Below are positions 23,116 through 35,296 of a DNA stretch of 64,000 nt, one piece after another. The first letter of the stretch is position 1. Every line of letters begins with the position of its first letter. A program made the position numbers and the translations under genes. Origin of the DNA: Isoetes taiwanensis (lineage: Eukaryota; Streptophyta; Lycopodiopsida; Isoetales; Isoetaceae); contig JAJEKV010000425.1 in NCBI GenBank assembly GCA_021234155.1, forward strand, positions 126,001-190,000, given 5' to 3'. The notes below the pieces were generated by a model. The model was not told where the DNA came from, ran no database searches, and worked only from the letters and a program-made list of their open reading frames with translations.

Positions 23116-24675
23116 AAAAAAAAACGCTTCTACTTTTTTCTTTTTGTCTAGTGATAATTTCAATCTGCAAAATATAGAGCATACAATATTTGAATGCAAA
23201 CACAAACAAAATAAATACAGCCTTTTAGGGAAGGCTTTAAGAATCAAACCCAAACATTAAGACAGATACTATGATATTATTAGATTGCAATCTAAATTTT
23301 AGATTTACATTGAAACATTCAATAGGTAAAACTCAATGGGTAAAACTCATATTTGATTAATGGTTAAAGGTTCAGAACAATTAAAACAAAACATCAGATT
23401 ATTATAATTTGAAAACACTGTAGCCCGGGTATTGACTCGGTTCCTGTAGCACAGTTGACTGTGCCAATGGGGTTCAATCCGACCATCTTATATGTGCTAT
23501 TCTCCCATGGATTGGGACCTCCCAAAGATGCCAAAGACGTGATATATGGCTGCTTCCAATCTTATGAGCAACCCAACCCATAAGTAACTAGCCAGAGGAA
23601 CTGACCTTGAAGCTTCTACCACAAAAATGTATGACAGGAAAAGGCCAACCAGCATATCCTTCCTTGCAGCTATGAGTGAATTTATTCTGTGATAAAAAAG
23701 AGTTGCATTGATTCAATAATAATAGACGATGCAAAACTAAAATAGACTAAAATATCTTTTGCAAAACAGAAAGGAAAGGAGCTAAGGAGGCCGAGATTTG
23801 CCTAAGACAATGCAAGTTCGTAATGAATGCTAAAACGAGCGTAACCCGGGATATCATATAGGAGATGAGATTACTTTAAAATGAACAAAGTCCATAAAAG
23901 CATATTACATTAAATCTTGCTCATAAGATGAAGATCGACCAAATAGTCACCGGGCTTTCATCGGTAACTTTCCTTTATATAACCATAAAATCATTGCGAG
24001 ATGAGGTTCGCAGACGAAAGCAACAAAGCCTTCATATTTTTGTATTTTTTTGAGTTGTATTTTTTGATCCCTCAGTAAATGCACATGTCAGACAATGATT
24101 TTTGCCAATACATGCCAAATACATCGGAGAGGCATATCTGAGTTTGGTTTTCCATGATCAAAACCACAAGCTCCTTTTCCAAGCCTGTGACGTTGGTTTT
24201 GAATGCCGCAGCCATTGTATTAAGGTCAACCGAAATGAAAGGGTTTGTATATTGAATCGAGCCGCAGCCAGATTTGCTCATATAAAGTCTCCACATTCTC
24301 ATAGAGATGGACGCCAAGCGTAAGATTGACTTCAAATTTTGCGTGCAACCCAAACAGACGCGATAAAACCTTCATTTAGGCATTTGCCATATGGCCAAAA
24401 TCACCCTTCTGCCAAGCTCCCTGTCATTCTTCATTCAGCTTCATGGTAGATTAGCCCAACAGCCAGGCTAATCAATGCCAGGAAGATCGGGCTTAACATG
24501 GATAGAGTAGCCCACAACAGAAGCAGATTCGGCCAAGAGAAAAGCAGAGATGGATTGAGAAAGCAGACAAGAGACAAACATGGCAAACACAGAGGTCGCA
24601 GCTACAGATGTGTAGGCAAAGAGGGGATATTGGGTCTGCCAGTGAAACCTTGTATTGATCACCTAGAACAGGCTG

Positions 24676-24750
24676 CGAGCTCACCACGGGATGCTGCCAG
24701 ATTCACGAGCTCACCACGGGATGCTGCCAGATTCACGGGATGCTGCCATC
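24676..24750. repeat. 30-bp tandem repeat, 2.4 copies
   Basis: CGAGCTCACCACGGGATGCT plus ten further bases is repeated exactly at 24676 and 24706, with a partial third copy at 24736. Confidence 0.9.
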
Positions 24751-24928
24751 GCCATAGCTGGAAGGAGCAGGAAACGGAATCACCATAGCTGCATCACAAG
24801 GAAAGCGGGAAAGCGGGAAAGAAGGGAAAGAAACACAAATCGACCCAACCAATAGATGATACGACCGGATCAAAATCCGTGCCGCTCATCTCTGGTCCAT
24901 CTCGCCGCTGATGGTTTCGCTTTCTTTT

Positions 24929-25970
24929 TAATTTTAAGGAAAATTTTAAAAAAGATATTCTCCCATATTTGTTAAAATGCCCTTGTATTTTGTGTATTTA
25001 TCAAATTGCCCCTATTTTTGTACTTTTCTCGTGATATGGCATAGCTGGATCGATCTCTATGTTCCTCCCCTCCTTCGCCGATCTCTACATTTGTCTTGAT
25101 GTTCTTTGTACAAATCTATTCTTTTTGTTTTCAATTCTTGATTACATGATAAAAACGAGCTTAAGATTCTAACCCAATAGATGAAACCACTTTTCAAGAT
25201 CGCTTCGCTAGTGTAACCCAAAATTCGCCCAGCTATCTCCAAATCGTGGTACCAATTGCAGACGATTAATACTCCTAGTTCCGCTTATTTGTTCGACCTC
25301 ATAAATCGATGTTCCCAGCCTTTTCACGAAATGAGCAATTGAAACCGGAAATTCCAACAACACATGGTGCGCACTTAAACCGGAAAATTTTTTTTTCTTC
25401 GCCGCTCCAAGTTTGTGCCCAATCTAGTTTGTCCTTCAAAACCTTTTAGAGCTTCAAATCGAATACATCCTTGCTAAAGCTATTCACATTTTCAACTCCC
25501 CTGCTCAGACATCCGCAACATCACAAAAACAAACCGCCATCCTTTTTATCCGCCGCCAAAAACAGCCGATGTTTGACTCAAATGCAGAGCATGTGATTTG
25601 ATGCCCGTGTGTTTTTCCACCGATTCTTGATGTCCAAGTTTTTTTCATGGATTCTTGCTTCAAAGGAATCAAGCTTTACTTTACTTTCTTTTTGTGGATG
25701 AGAAATTGATCTCACAAAAATGGGGGATTTAAATCGAAAACATGAGATTTGACATGGAGGAGGGGATTTGATGCCCCGGTTCTTCACGATTCCCTCGCTT
25801 ACCAAAGGAGTTCTTGATGGAGCTTTCATTTGCATTGTTTTACGTAAAATTTCCATTGTCTTAAATTAAGGGCATTTTTACAAATAACAAAAAATATAAG
25901 GGCATTTCGATAAATATGCAAAAATACAAGGGCATTTTTTAAAGATTTCCTTAAATTTTAAACTTAATTT
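24929..25970. mobile_element. ~1.04-kb element with long terminal inverted repeats
   Basis: The left end (TTAATTTTAAGGAAA, then ATGCCCTTGTATTTTGTGTA) pairs with the inverse of the right end (TTTCCTTAAATTTTAAACTTAA, preceded by AATACAAGGGCATTT). The inverted arms are about 90 bp and diverged. The interior has no transposase; a 92-codon minus frame at 25578-25856 has no recognised domain. This is best called a non-autonomous DNA transposon. The superfamily is uncertain; a Mutator-like origin is possible given the long arms. Confidence 0.6.
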
Positions 25971-25974
25971 GCAT

Positions 25975-26940
25975 GGTTCCTAAATGTGCTACACAATTTG
26001 CATGGTTTCTAAATGTGTACTATATAATTTTTTTTGAGGAGAAAGGCCATTGCAGGGGGATAATCTTTGGCGGTAAGCTTCTAGGCGGTGAGGGTCATGA
26101 GCCCTCCTGGATGGTGGCACCGCCGAAGCATCTTGCCATGCGATGGCCCAAGGCATAAAAATTATGGTTTATTTTTTTGACAAACATAAAAAGGGACAGG
26201 TGTAATAGCTTCAGTTGAGCACTATGTTTTTGGCGGGAATCGCCTCCCCTGGAACATGTGCTCCCATTTGGCTCACTATTATTCCCCACAAGTTTGTAAA
26301 TACTAGGCAAAATGATCTATATAACCCGCCAAGTTTCTAGCACCTGATTTGTTGAAATTTAGGATACATCACTCCACAAAGGTTTGACTATTTTATAGTC
26401 AAATATGGGATCTTATATATTAAGTATCCCATATTCAGCAAAAGTTGGCATGGAATATGATGATGTGGCACCTCAAGCAGTGACATGTCATGCCAAGAGT
26501 ACGCAAGACCAAATGTACAACTTTTGCCTTCCATGGGTGATGTCGCAATTTTTGGCTGACATGGCAAGATATGAGTGATATGGACTTGATGACTAGGCAT
26601 TCTTGTAAGACATATGATAACTTTTTAGGATGTTTGTATAGAAATTTGGCAAGGAATATGTTTTGAAAGAGTTAAAAATAGCTAGTAAAATTTTATTTTC
26701 CAAGTTGCCATGTCATTGCCATATCATTTCGTGGACCAAACTTTCATTGGGAGTAGGAGTACCGATGTGGGATGGATTTAAAACCCAAGGTAGATATTTG
26801 GGAACATGTACTTACTAGTGAACCAGGCGTTTTAAAGTTGTGAACTTTATCCGACCGTAGTCATAGTAAGAACATAATCAAGAAGAAACGCATAAGCCCC
26901 CACGCAGGCGTATTCTGCGCAGCATACAAAACTTGATTCT
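25975..26940. other. Non-coding stretch
   Basis: No coding domain, structural RNA or clear repeat is recognised; scattered short open frames only. Confidence 0.5.
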
Positions 26941-26944
26941 CATG

Positions 26945-28650
26945 CTAATATCGACATTTTGAGTCCATTAACAAAGCCAATTCACAGTTCCAGAGTGGTG
27001 GAGTTGCTCGTCTGTTGCCAGGACCTTTGAAAGAGTGTCGAGTGTCTTGCACTGACACCCTTCCCCAAATCGAACCAGGCCAGGACTTTGCGCAGGTTCC
27101 TCACCGGATGGGAGAGGCGGACCCCGTGAGACGGACCGAAAAGGTTGCCGAGGGTGCCTTTCCCGCAGCCTCCTCCGAGAGGGCAAATGCCAATGCCAAA
27201 CTCCTCTACCAAAAATTCCAAAGGTTATCATATTTTTTGCATAAAATCCTAGTCATCATGTCCACGCCACCACCATCTAGCCATGTCGCCCAAAATTTGC
27301 CAACATCACCCAATGAAAAGACCAAAGATGGACATCTTTTCATTTTTTGCCTAGTCAAAACTTGATCTTGCTTACTTGGCATGCCACGTCACCAAAACGC
27401 CAAACCAGGTGGCCTTGCCGGGCCAAAAACGTGGTCAGATTGCACTTTGGGACTGGTGTACCTTTTTCGAACATGCATGCGGAGCCATGGCAACTGAAAT
27501 TGAGACTTTGGATCTATTGGCGATCCCAAATCATTTAAAAAAATTGCTACTACAAAATGTGTTCTTGACTTCCTAATTGCGACCTTCGAGGAGGATAAAT
27601 CCAAATCCCATTTCGTCATGTTTCTATTGCTTCTTGTTTTCAAGCGTTTGCATCTTCTCGACCATGTCTCAAGTGCAGTGCCGAATAAAACTTCGACCTC
27701 CATAACGTAAACCCTACAATAACCTAAAGCAACGGGGTTCACGTTTTGGAGGCCAAAAAAAACATGTTGGTGACTTCTTTGATAACGTGGTGGACCATTT
27801 CTAAAACATGCATGGGGAGCCGTGAGAAATGAAATACTTGAGTTTCGATGTATTGGCCAACCCGAAGTGATCCCAAACAATTTGCCCTTTGCATAAATAA
27901 GCACCTAGACTTTTAATTGCAAAACTAGGAGGAGATTGAATCCAAACCCCATTTTGGAGGTTTCTATTGCTTCTTGTTTTCAATGCGCATTTCTGACCAT
28001 GTCTCAAGTGCAAACCGAATAAATGTTCGACCTCCCATAACGTAAACCTACAATAACACGGCAAGGCTTGGGTTTGCGTTTTGGAGGCCATTGAGCCGGT
28101 TGGACCAGGATCTTGCACAATGTCATGAGGTAGTGGGAGGGCGTTGGCCTTGGAAGGCGAGCCCTAAAAAACCAGGAAGAAGTTGGTTCGTTAAAGTGTC
28201 CTCTCTAGTGGGGTCCTTGGCCACAGACGGGCAACTCTCCCACCGGGAACTATGATCCGACCGCCAACCGGAAGAAACATCGACATTACCCCGAGACCAA
28301 CTTTAGGTGGGGGTAAGACCACCCTTGCTTTAAGCGCCAAAGTAGGTCATGTCCAACACGTTAAGTGATGAATTGGCCTTAGCGGAGGGTGCATAATAAC
28401 TTTACCATGTAGAGGGTTCGTGTTTCTTTTGCTGCAAAAATGACCGTGTAACTTGGTCCCTAAGGTAGCCCCACTGTTTTGGGCGACATGGTGAAGTCAA
28501 ATCTCCATTCAGAGCCTTTGTACTGCCAAAACGACAAAACACTTGGGTTTCTACACGACCATTTGAGGGACACTTTGCGGTTTGATATGTTCTCGGACAG
28601 ATCTTGAATTTTTGAGCCTGCTCAAAGCAAGTTACTGAATGGAGAATTCA
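26945..28650. repeat. Second cluster of the 8-10 kb mosaic repeat family
   Basis: The part near 26960 (GAGTCCATTAACAAAGCCAA) matches 8236 in the + direction. The 27.56-27.76 and 27.91-28.11 kb pieces (CTCAAGTGCA, TTCGACCTCC, AACGTAAACC landmarks) match the 185-bp unit inverted, and 28.12-28.5 kb matches 8.74-9.11 kb inverted. The open frames here are not conserved between copies. Confidence 0.65.
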
Positions 28651-28765
28651 GCGATTCCGGATAGGGGAAACCCGGGTTCCGGAAGGGAGGCATTGGCATT
28701 TGCCCTCCTGAGGAGCACCGCCTCGGAAACCTTTGTGATGTCGTGATGTCTCACGGGGTCTGGCC

Positions 28766-29715
28766 ACCTAGGCTATAACATGCCATGAGGCTCCAACATG
28801 CCACGTGAGCTCCAACAAGCCACGTGAGCTCCAACTTTATGCCAAGTTGGCTCCAACGTGCCACCTAGGGCTCGAAGCATGCCAAGGTGGCTCAAATATG
28901 CCACCTAGGCTCCAACATGCCACGGGCTTCAACATGCCAATGAGGCTCCAACATGCCTCGTGAGCACCCCAGCATGCCACCAAAGTAGGGCTCCAACGTG
29001 CCACCTGGGCTCCAACATGCCACCTAGGCTCCGGCATGCCAAGGTGGCTCCAACATGCCACCTAGGCTCAAGCGTGCCAAGGTGGCTCAAACATGCCACC
29101 TAGGCTCCAACATGCCCGTAGGCTCCAACATGCCACCTAGGCTCCAACATGCCACCGGGCTCCAACATGCCCGTGAGCTCCAGCATGCCAAGTTGGCTCC
29201 AACGTGGCCACCTAGGCTCAAGCAATATGCCACCCAGGCTCCAACATGCCACCAAGGCTTCAACATGTAGGGCGCCAACATGCCAACTAGGCTCCAACAT
29301 GCCACGTGAGCTCAGCATGCCACCTAGGCTCAACGCGTGCCACCTACGTCCAACATGCCACGGGCTCCAACATGCCACCCTAGCATGCCACCCAGCATGC
29401 CACCTAGGCTCCAACATGCCACGGGCTCCAACATGCCACACGGCCCAACATGCCACTAGGCTCCAACATGCCACCTGGGCTCCAACATGCCACATAGGCT
29501 CCAACATGCCAAGTTGGCTCCAACGTGCCACCTAGGCTCAAGCGTGCCAACGTGGCTCAAAATATACCACCATCGGCTCCAACATGCCAAGGCTGCAACA
29601 TGCCACCTGGGCTCCAACATGCCACGTGAGCTCTAACATGCCACCTAGGCTCCAACATGCCACCTACGCTCCAACATACCACCAAGGCTTCAACATGCCA
29701 CGTAGGCTCCAACGC
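28766..29715. repeat. 19-bp minisatellite
   Basis: About 50 imperfect copies of a unit close to GGCTCCAACATGCCACCTA fill almost 950 bp. Variants have ACGTG, AAGGTGG or AAGTTGG in the second half, giving a higher-order mixture. The unit length is not a multiple of three, so the several open frames that cross it on both strands are by-products of stop-free repeats. Confidence 0.95.
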
Positions 29716-29719
29716 ATGA

Positions 29720-30235
29720 ATGACCAAGGCAAGATATGAATGACATGGACATGGACTTGATGACGTTAGGATATTGTTAGGATTTTGCGTGGTCCTATGA
29801 CATTAATGCTTAGGGATTTGTTGCAGCGGTCCTGCACCCTCTCAAGGAATACAAATCAAATTCTTGATGGTTTTGTTATGCAAAAATAGACGTTAAGTAA
29901 TTGAAGTAGTTGAAGTAACTTGTCTTGCATGGAATACTAGTATAAGGACATATGATCGTGCACGTGCATCACATGTAGCAAATCAAGTACTCTGTCCTAC
30001 CACTATAAAGACCCGCTTTGGTCGGGAAGTTCCGGAACCCTTGTAACCTATTTGACAAAATCCAGATTTAACTGGACAAATTTGAAATCGGAGGAAGAGA
30101 TCCTACTGAAAATTAGAGATTTTCTTGGTAGTTAGGATGAATCGAGGCCTCTGTGTTGGAGCCTGCGGAGTAGGTATGGGACTGTCGGAATGGTGCTGGT
30201 TAACCCTAGAAAATTTCGAACCAAGAAGACCAGTG
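29720..30235. other. Non-coding spacer with one partial satellite unit
   Basis: Near 29969-30005 there is one isolated partial copy of the next tandem repeat (GTACTCTGTCCTACCACTAT). The rest shows nothing recognisable. Confidence 0.5.
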
Positions 30236-30680
30236 ATATGGAAGGATAGGACATGTAGAGAATCAAATATTCTTTCCTACTTCTATAAAGACATGTGACA
30301 ATAGAAGTATTACACATGTCGTAATTCATGTATTCTTTCCTACAATGCCTTAGCAAATAAAGTACTCTGTCCTACTACTATAAAGACATGTGACATGGAA
30401 GCATACGACATGTAGAGAATCAAGTATTCTTTCCTACTTCTATAAAGACATGTGACAATAGAAGTATTACACATGTCGCAATTCATGTATTCTTTCCTAC
30501 AATGCCTTAGCAAATAAAAGTACTACGTCCTACTACTATAAAGACATGTGAATGGAAGTATAAGACATGTAGAGAATCAAATATTCTTTCCTACATCTAT
30601 AAAGACATGTGACAATAGAATTATTAGACATGTAGAAATTCAAGTATTCTTTCCTACAGTGGATTGTATTATAAAATGAC
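30236..30680. repeat. 157-bp tandem array built of ~53-bp subunits
   Basis: GACATGTAGAGAATCAA recurs at 30250, 30407 and 30564, a period of 157 bp. Inside each unit, related thirds end in TATAAAGACATGTGA or TTCTTTCCTAC, showing growth from a shorter subunit. About 2.8 copies are present. Confidence 0.85.
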
Positions 30681-30689
30681 ATGTCACAA

Positions 30690-31230
30690 TAGAAGAAACT
30701 ACAAAACAACTGTGGATGTTTTAGTCCACTGAAAAAAGAACACCATTATCGAACAAAACCATACCTCCACAAATCCACATGTAGGATTCTTTTGAAAACA
30801 GGACATGTAGACCTACCAAAACTGATGTTTTCAGCGGTGGACCAAAACAGGGGTGAGTGTGCTGCTTGCACGGACAGTAATGCCTTTATCTGCTCGAGAT
30901 CCGTCCTCATCCTGGGCTATCTCCCCGCCTGGGGTCATGGGTTCCCTATCTTCAAATAGGTTCCTTGCCGGGGTGGTGCGGGCGGGGGTTTGCTCTTCTA
31001 TAAGGTCCGCAGATTTGTCGTTCCCCAGCGGCTTAGCCCTCTTTTGCATCCACAAGTGATTAATGGCTATATGGTTAGTTCCATTTGTTCTCTTGCATTG
31101 TTTATGTTTGTTGGTATAATTGTGGGGCAAAATACATCAACAAAACATTTAAAGTGCAACAGAATTGTATTTATATATCATATAATATTTTAAATACAAA
31201 AGTCTCTAGGGATCAAGAGTCTAGCTAGTC
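30690..31230. other. Spacer before the GC-rich block
   Basis: No coding domain is recognised. Two short open frames on opposite strands at 30831-31130 overlap each other and neither is supported. Confidence 0.45.
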
Positions 31231-31236
31231 TTGAAA

Positions 31237-32461
31237 TCACCTGGAAGACGGGTTGTCTTCAAGAAACTTCTTAACTTGGGCCGCCCCTACCGAAAGTGAC
31301 CCAAGTTCCTGATGATGTTTAACTGGCGAGCCTCCCGGATGGCTCTCACCTGGGTCTTCTACCCCGCGTCGGATGTAAGGGCATGAGCCAACGCTAATCT
31401 CCCCGACGCGTCGGTGGGGGGATGGCGAGTCGAAGAGGTCAAGTGCCATTGCCCTCTTGACTAAAGACAAAGATAGTCGACATTTGCCGCTATTCGGCAT
31501 GCCTGCCGAGCGAGTGCAATCAGCATAAACACTCCCTTCCATCCAGCGGTGAATTAAGTACTCCCATCCACTGCGTTGTGTGTAGTACCAGAAGCTTTGC
31601 CGCTTGTTTGGCCTCCCGCTTGTTTGGCCTCCGGCGTGGTCGTCGACCTGGCCGATTGAGCTCCCTGTAGTCTTCTTCAATTGTGGGTCGAGCCTCGAGG
31701 TCGATTCCTTCTCCTTTTGGGGGGGTGATATCGAAGGACCCGACATTGGGATGCTTTCGTGGTCTTCCCACGGATCCCCATCTGCTCTTGGAGGCGAGGA
31801 ACTCCTCCTCGTTGGGGGCTCCTTTCGTCCATCAATTGCCCGATGCCGCGTGGGCACGGATATGGGAGGGTCTCCTTCCAGTAGTAGGTGTCCGGACTCC
31901 CTCACTTGAGCGGGAAGTGCGGGGCTCCCCAGGACGATGAAGTCGTCCATGTCGATCTGCCCGCCGCACTGGGTGGAGCGGATTGTCCAACCTGAGCTCC
32001 CTCTCCCTACATTGGGGAGGTTTCGATGTCGCCGAGAGTAGATACTCCTCTCCGGCCGATGATGATAGGGGCTAGGCTTGTAATGCCTAGCCCAAGTGGG
32101 GGCAACTCGATGCCCCCTGGCTGCCTCGCCAAAATTGATGTTTCCCGCTCTCTTGGCGCCGCTTCTTCGTGCGAAGTCGAAGCCTGCGGTATCCTTCGCC
32201 GTCCGACTCTTCTTCATCCTCTCTTGCTTCTGCTCCTCGCCTTGATAATGCGAACAACATCTGGTCTTCCTCTTGCGCTGCTATGGGGTCTACCTCCATC
32301 GGAGGGATAGAGGTTGCCCCCATCGGGTTCTCGGCGCGGTGGGATAAGAAGATGGCTAGGGCGGCGGTGTAAGAGAAGTACTTGGTCCCGCTTAATCGCC
32401 AGACCATGTAGTCGGTAGCCTTTGGCGCCTTGTTGGTCAAGTACTTGGCGATGTTAGACAT
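31237..32461 (-). CDS. Unrecognised minus-strand open frames, probably element-derived
   Basis: Two overlapping minus frames occur: 32461-32087 (starts MSNIAKYLTNKAPKATDYMV, then acidic and basic runs) and 32217-31237, whose 326 codons are the longest uninterrupted frame in the window. The second is rich in Ser, Pro, Arg and Gly and has no catalytic motif I recognise. Near its end a neighbouring frame reads more like real protein (RAIREARQLNIIRNLGH), which suggests a frameshift and that part of the long frame is spurious. It lies inside the chromovirus LTR pair and in a GC-rich block unlike its surroundings. A gag-like or accessory element protein is possible; the function is unknown. Confidence 0.3.
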
Positions 32462-32469
32462 GCGCCAAG

Positions 32470-33415
32470 GCTGCTTGAAGAGATGGGCGGGGAACGAAAT
32501 ATCCTATGCAAGGGGGGACTTGAACAAGGGAGGGTCCTACCCTAGCCTGAAATTCTGCTAGCACCTGCCTATATGCTGGGGTTGCATTCAGCGTAGCTTG
32601 GATGTCGATTTCTTTCACAAAGACTTGGAAGATGTCGTTGAGATCGCCTCATTGGCATGGGTAATGGCACTATTACCATCGCCCGAAATCAGCAAAGTGG
32701 GCCATTGATCTAGCAAGGAAGGGAGTATCAAACGGATGCGTAAGCCTCGTGGAGCCGAAAGATCGCCAAGCAAAGGGGGGGAGCAAATTTGGTGTGGTAC
32801 CAATTGAGAAATGGGGAACTTATTTATAGAAAAGGGAAAAACCCTAATTTTTGAATGACTTAGAATTTACTGAGATTAGGCAATTCTAACCTATTAAGTG
32901 ATGCAATTGCAAGTTTAAAGTATATTTCTAGGGTTTGAGCATGCTAAGGACAACTACTGAACCTCTTGTGCAATTTGGAGATCATTTAGTGAAGAAATGG
33001 AGACGGGGTTCATCGCGTTTCCAGCCCCATTTCTAAAATGTAGAAATCTGTTCCGGCGCGACGTGATGAGACATAGGTCCTAATTGGGCTAGGATTACTC
33101 AATTTAGGTGATCTAAGATCTGAATTCCACTAAACTCATCGAAAGAAGCACTGACCCCTTACTTGGTCGATTGGAGCTGTTTTGGGCATTTTTGGGCATG
33201 GTCTCACACGTTCGCCCGATTTCTAAAATGTAGAAATCTGTCCCCGGCGCGACGGTGAGACATCGCCTCAATTTTGCTCAAAACTCTAATTTAATTAAAA
33301 CAAAAAGCTAGGGATCGATATCTTGACCTATTTAAACAAGGTTTGACACTTTATTTACACAAAATTTTCTTTATATTAACAAAATTTTTCCAGTTATTTA
33401 CAAAACTCAAGGTCG
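32470..33415. other. Spacer with hairpin motifs
   Basis: AT-richer than both neighbours. It holds two copies of the TTTCTAAAATGTAGAAA hairpin motif described separately and no supported gene. Confidence 0.5.
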
Positions 33416-35080
33416 CTCACCCTTGATGTGCCGCGCAAGATACATATCCTCATGAGGGTAACCCTCTTCGCAATGCACCGCGGTAAAAGCCGCTGAATCT
33501 TCAAAATGTTTCACTATGTGGGCTTCGCCGCCTCTTGCAAACATAGCAACATCTCGTCGCCACGCCAAGATGTGCGTGTTGTATTCTTGAATGACTTCAT
33601 GGACCCGGACGGAACTGGCTACCGGGGAATCAGGAGTCCGTGAACTCCTTCCTCGGGAAGTGGCGGATCTCCTTGAGTGCCCCTGTCTTCCCCTGTTTCT
33701 TCTTGCTCCGCTTCTTCCCGGTGCTCGTGGAGGCTTGGGCTTTGGTGGAGGGCTTCAAGCGGCCCGGCTCTTCGCGTCGGGTGCCCGCCTTCAATCGTTC
33801 TCACCCTGGGTCCCGGGTAATAGGCATTGTAGGCCTCCCACTTTGCCATGTATGCGTTGTGCTCTGGATCCTCTTCTCGATAGACCTTTAAGGGGTCTAT
33901 TACATAGGCTTCCCGTTGCGGCGTGGGGCCTTGACCCTATCCCACGCTGGAAATGGTGGGGGCTTCGGGCCACCTGCCGGCCTCCTCCTCGCTCTTGGGC
34001 CGTGCCTCGCCGGTACCTCTTCCCTACGGGGGGCTTTGAAGAGCTTGCCGCGTCAAGGCCGCGTGGTCTTGGTCGAACCGCTCGGTAGTGGGCGGGTCTC
34101 CTTTCCCCGGCTCTCGTTGATGACAAGGTTCTCTGCCCTCTTCCCAACCTTGACCCCACCTTCCCTCTTGCCTGCCTTTGATGGCCTTGGCCCTCCTCTT
34201 CTTGATCCACGGCGTCTTCGACCTTTGATCTCACGCTCCCGTGGGCTCTTTAACCGTACTTGTGGACTGGCGCATAGGGTCGGCCTCTTCCTCCTGGGTG
34301 AGTTCGCAGCGTGCTGCTCCTCTCCTACCTGCTCCTCCTGCGGGTGGATCACCGGCCGGGTTGTTCTTGGGCTATTGATGGGTCCCACATTCCCTCGCGC
34401 TCCTCACGTGGGTTGCGTCCCCGGGGCTCCCGCCGCCCCCGCTTTCCCCGCCTCGGGTGCAATTTCTTCTCGGGATCTCACTCATGACGCCTGGCCCGCC
34501 GCCCTCCAAGATCTCTGTGTGGTCGCCCGTCCGACTCGATTCCTCGCCGACGAAGATCCGCCGACGCGGAGAAGGCGCTCCCAAGAATCCTCGTGAAAAG
34601 GCCGGCTCTGATACCGGGCGTTGGAGGATCCGCTTTTCCGCTAGGCTTCCTTGCAGTACCGCTTGGTAGGGCCATCATTTTATTTGCTTGTCGACGGGCT
34701 AAGCGCCCCAAGATCGCCTTGACAAAGATTCAGCCGGGTTCTCGGGAAGGACGGAAAATGGGAGGGGTCCGTTCCTATTTATAGAGCCAATTTTAGGTCA
34801 ACTTTTAAACTACCTTTTTGGGTTGTCTAAGGCATCTAAAACACCTAATTAGGCAGGTCTGACGCTTAGCCCAGCCCATTTCTAAAATCTAGAAACCTGT
34901 CTCAAGGCCGACGTGTAGAGACATGGTGGGGCCCACTATTAAATTAACATGCAACATGCTAAATCTACTAATTCTTAGCTTAAAACTAGAATTATCAAGG
35001 TATTTTCTGTAATTTACAATTTTTTTTGGTGTGTTGAATGTCTCATATCGCGTTACCTCACCGATTCTAGAATGTAGAAA
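33030..35080. repeat. Four dispersed copies of a short hairpin motif
   Basis: TTTCTAAAATGTAGAAA or close variants occur at 33030, 33220, 34879 and 35065. Each is followed by a CTGTC..GGC(G)CGACG-like segment and then GAGAC about 20-30 bp downstream. The two pairs flank the GC-rich coding block, each pair about 0.19 kb apart, and each pair follows a TATTTATAGA box-like sequence (32820 and 34775). The blocks may be diverged LTRs of a nested element. Confidence 0.6.
33415..34711 (-). pseudogene. Broken minus-strand coding region of unknown family
   Basis: Coherent protein-like segments lie in different minus frames. They are MAKWEAYNAYYPGP near 33849, a Lys-rich stretch ending RHFPRKEFTDS near 33640, and VRVHEVIQEYNTHILAW continuing through GYPHEDMYLARHIKGERP to a stop near 33415. 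Upstream, 34711-34478 starts MGRLARRQANKMMALPSG. Codons are GC-rich, unlike the AT-rich flanks. At least two frameshifts or stops separate the parts. I do not recognise the family; a retroelement gag or a captured host gene are both possible. Confidence 0.35.
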
Positions 35081-35296
35081 TCTGTCCTGGCGCCGTGTAG
35101 AGACCACCCTACTTTTTGGATGTTGGCTCATCAATTTTAGTCTTTTAATGTTTTTTATTCATTTTAATTGTTACTAGCTTAAGACAAACTACAAAAATGA
35201 GAAAAAAAATTTTCTCATTTTTTAGAGGTTTGAGATCCTATCAAGTTAGTGCTCACGGGAACATGGCCAGCTTTGCTCTTGGTCTCCAAGAACATA

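Larger units (their letters stand above)
22690..24925. other. AT-rich filler inside the chromovirus
   Basis: No gene is recognised. There is a T-run near 22879-22898 and a two-copy tandem at 23027-23115, each copy holding CACGTGGCAC. A 97-codon open frame at 24498-24788 is partly built from a 30-bp tandem and is not believed to be a gene. Confidence 0.55.

Noticed and set aside
24498-24788. 97-codon open frame with SSPRDAARFT repeats
   Set aside because: The repeat comes from a 30-bp tandem duplication and there is no domain, homologous context or codon pattern to support a gene.
28766-29715. Possible CRISPR array or repeat-protein gene
   Set aside because: There are no unique spacers, the unit length is 19 bp (not a multiple of three), and the context is plant nuclear DNA.
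34606-34616. Second primer-binding-like sequence
   Set aside because: It falls inside an open frame and no LTR boundary abuts it, unlike the site at 35297.
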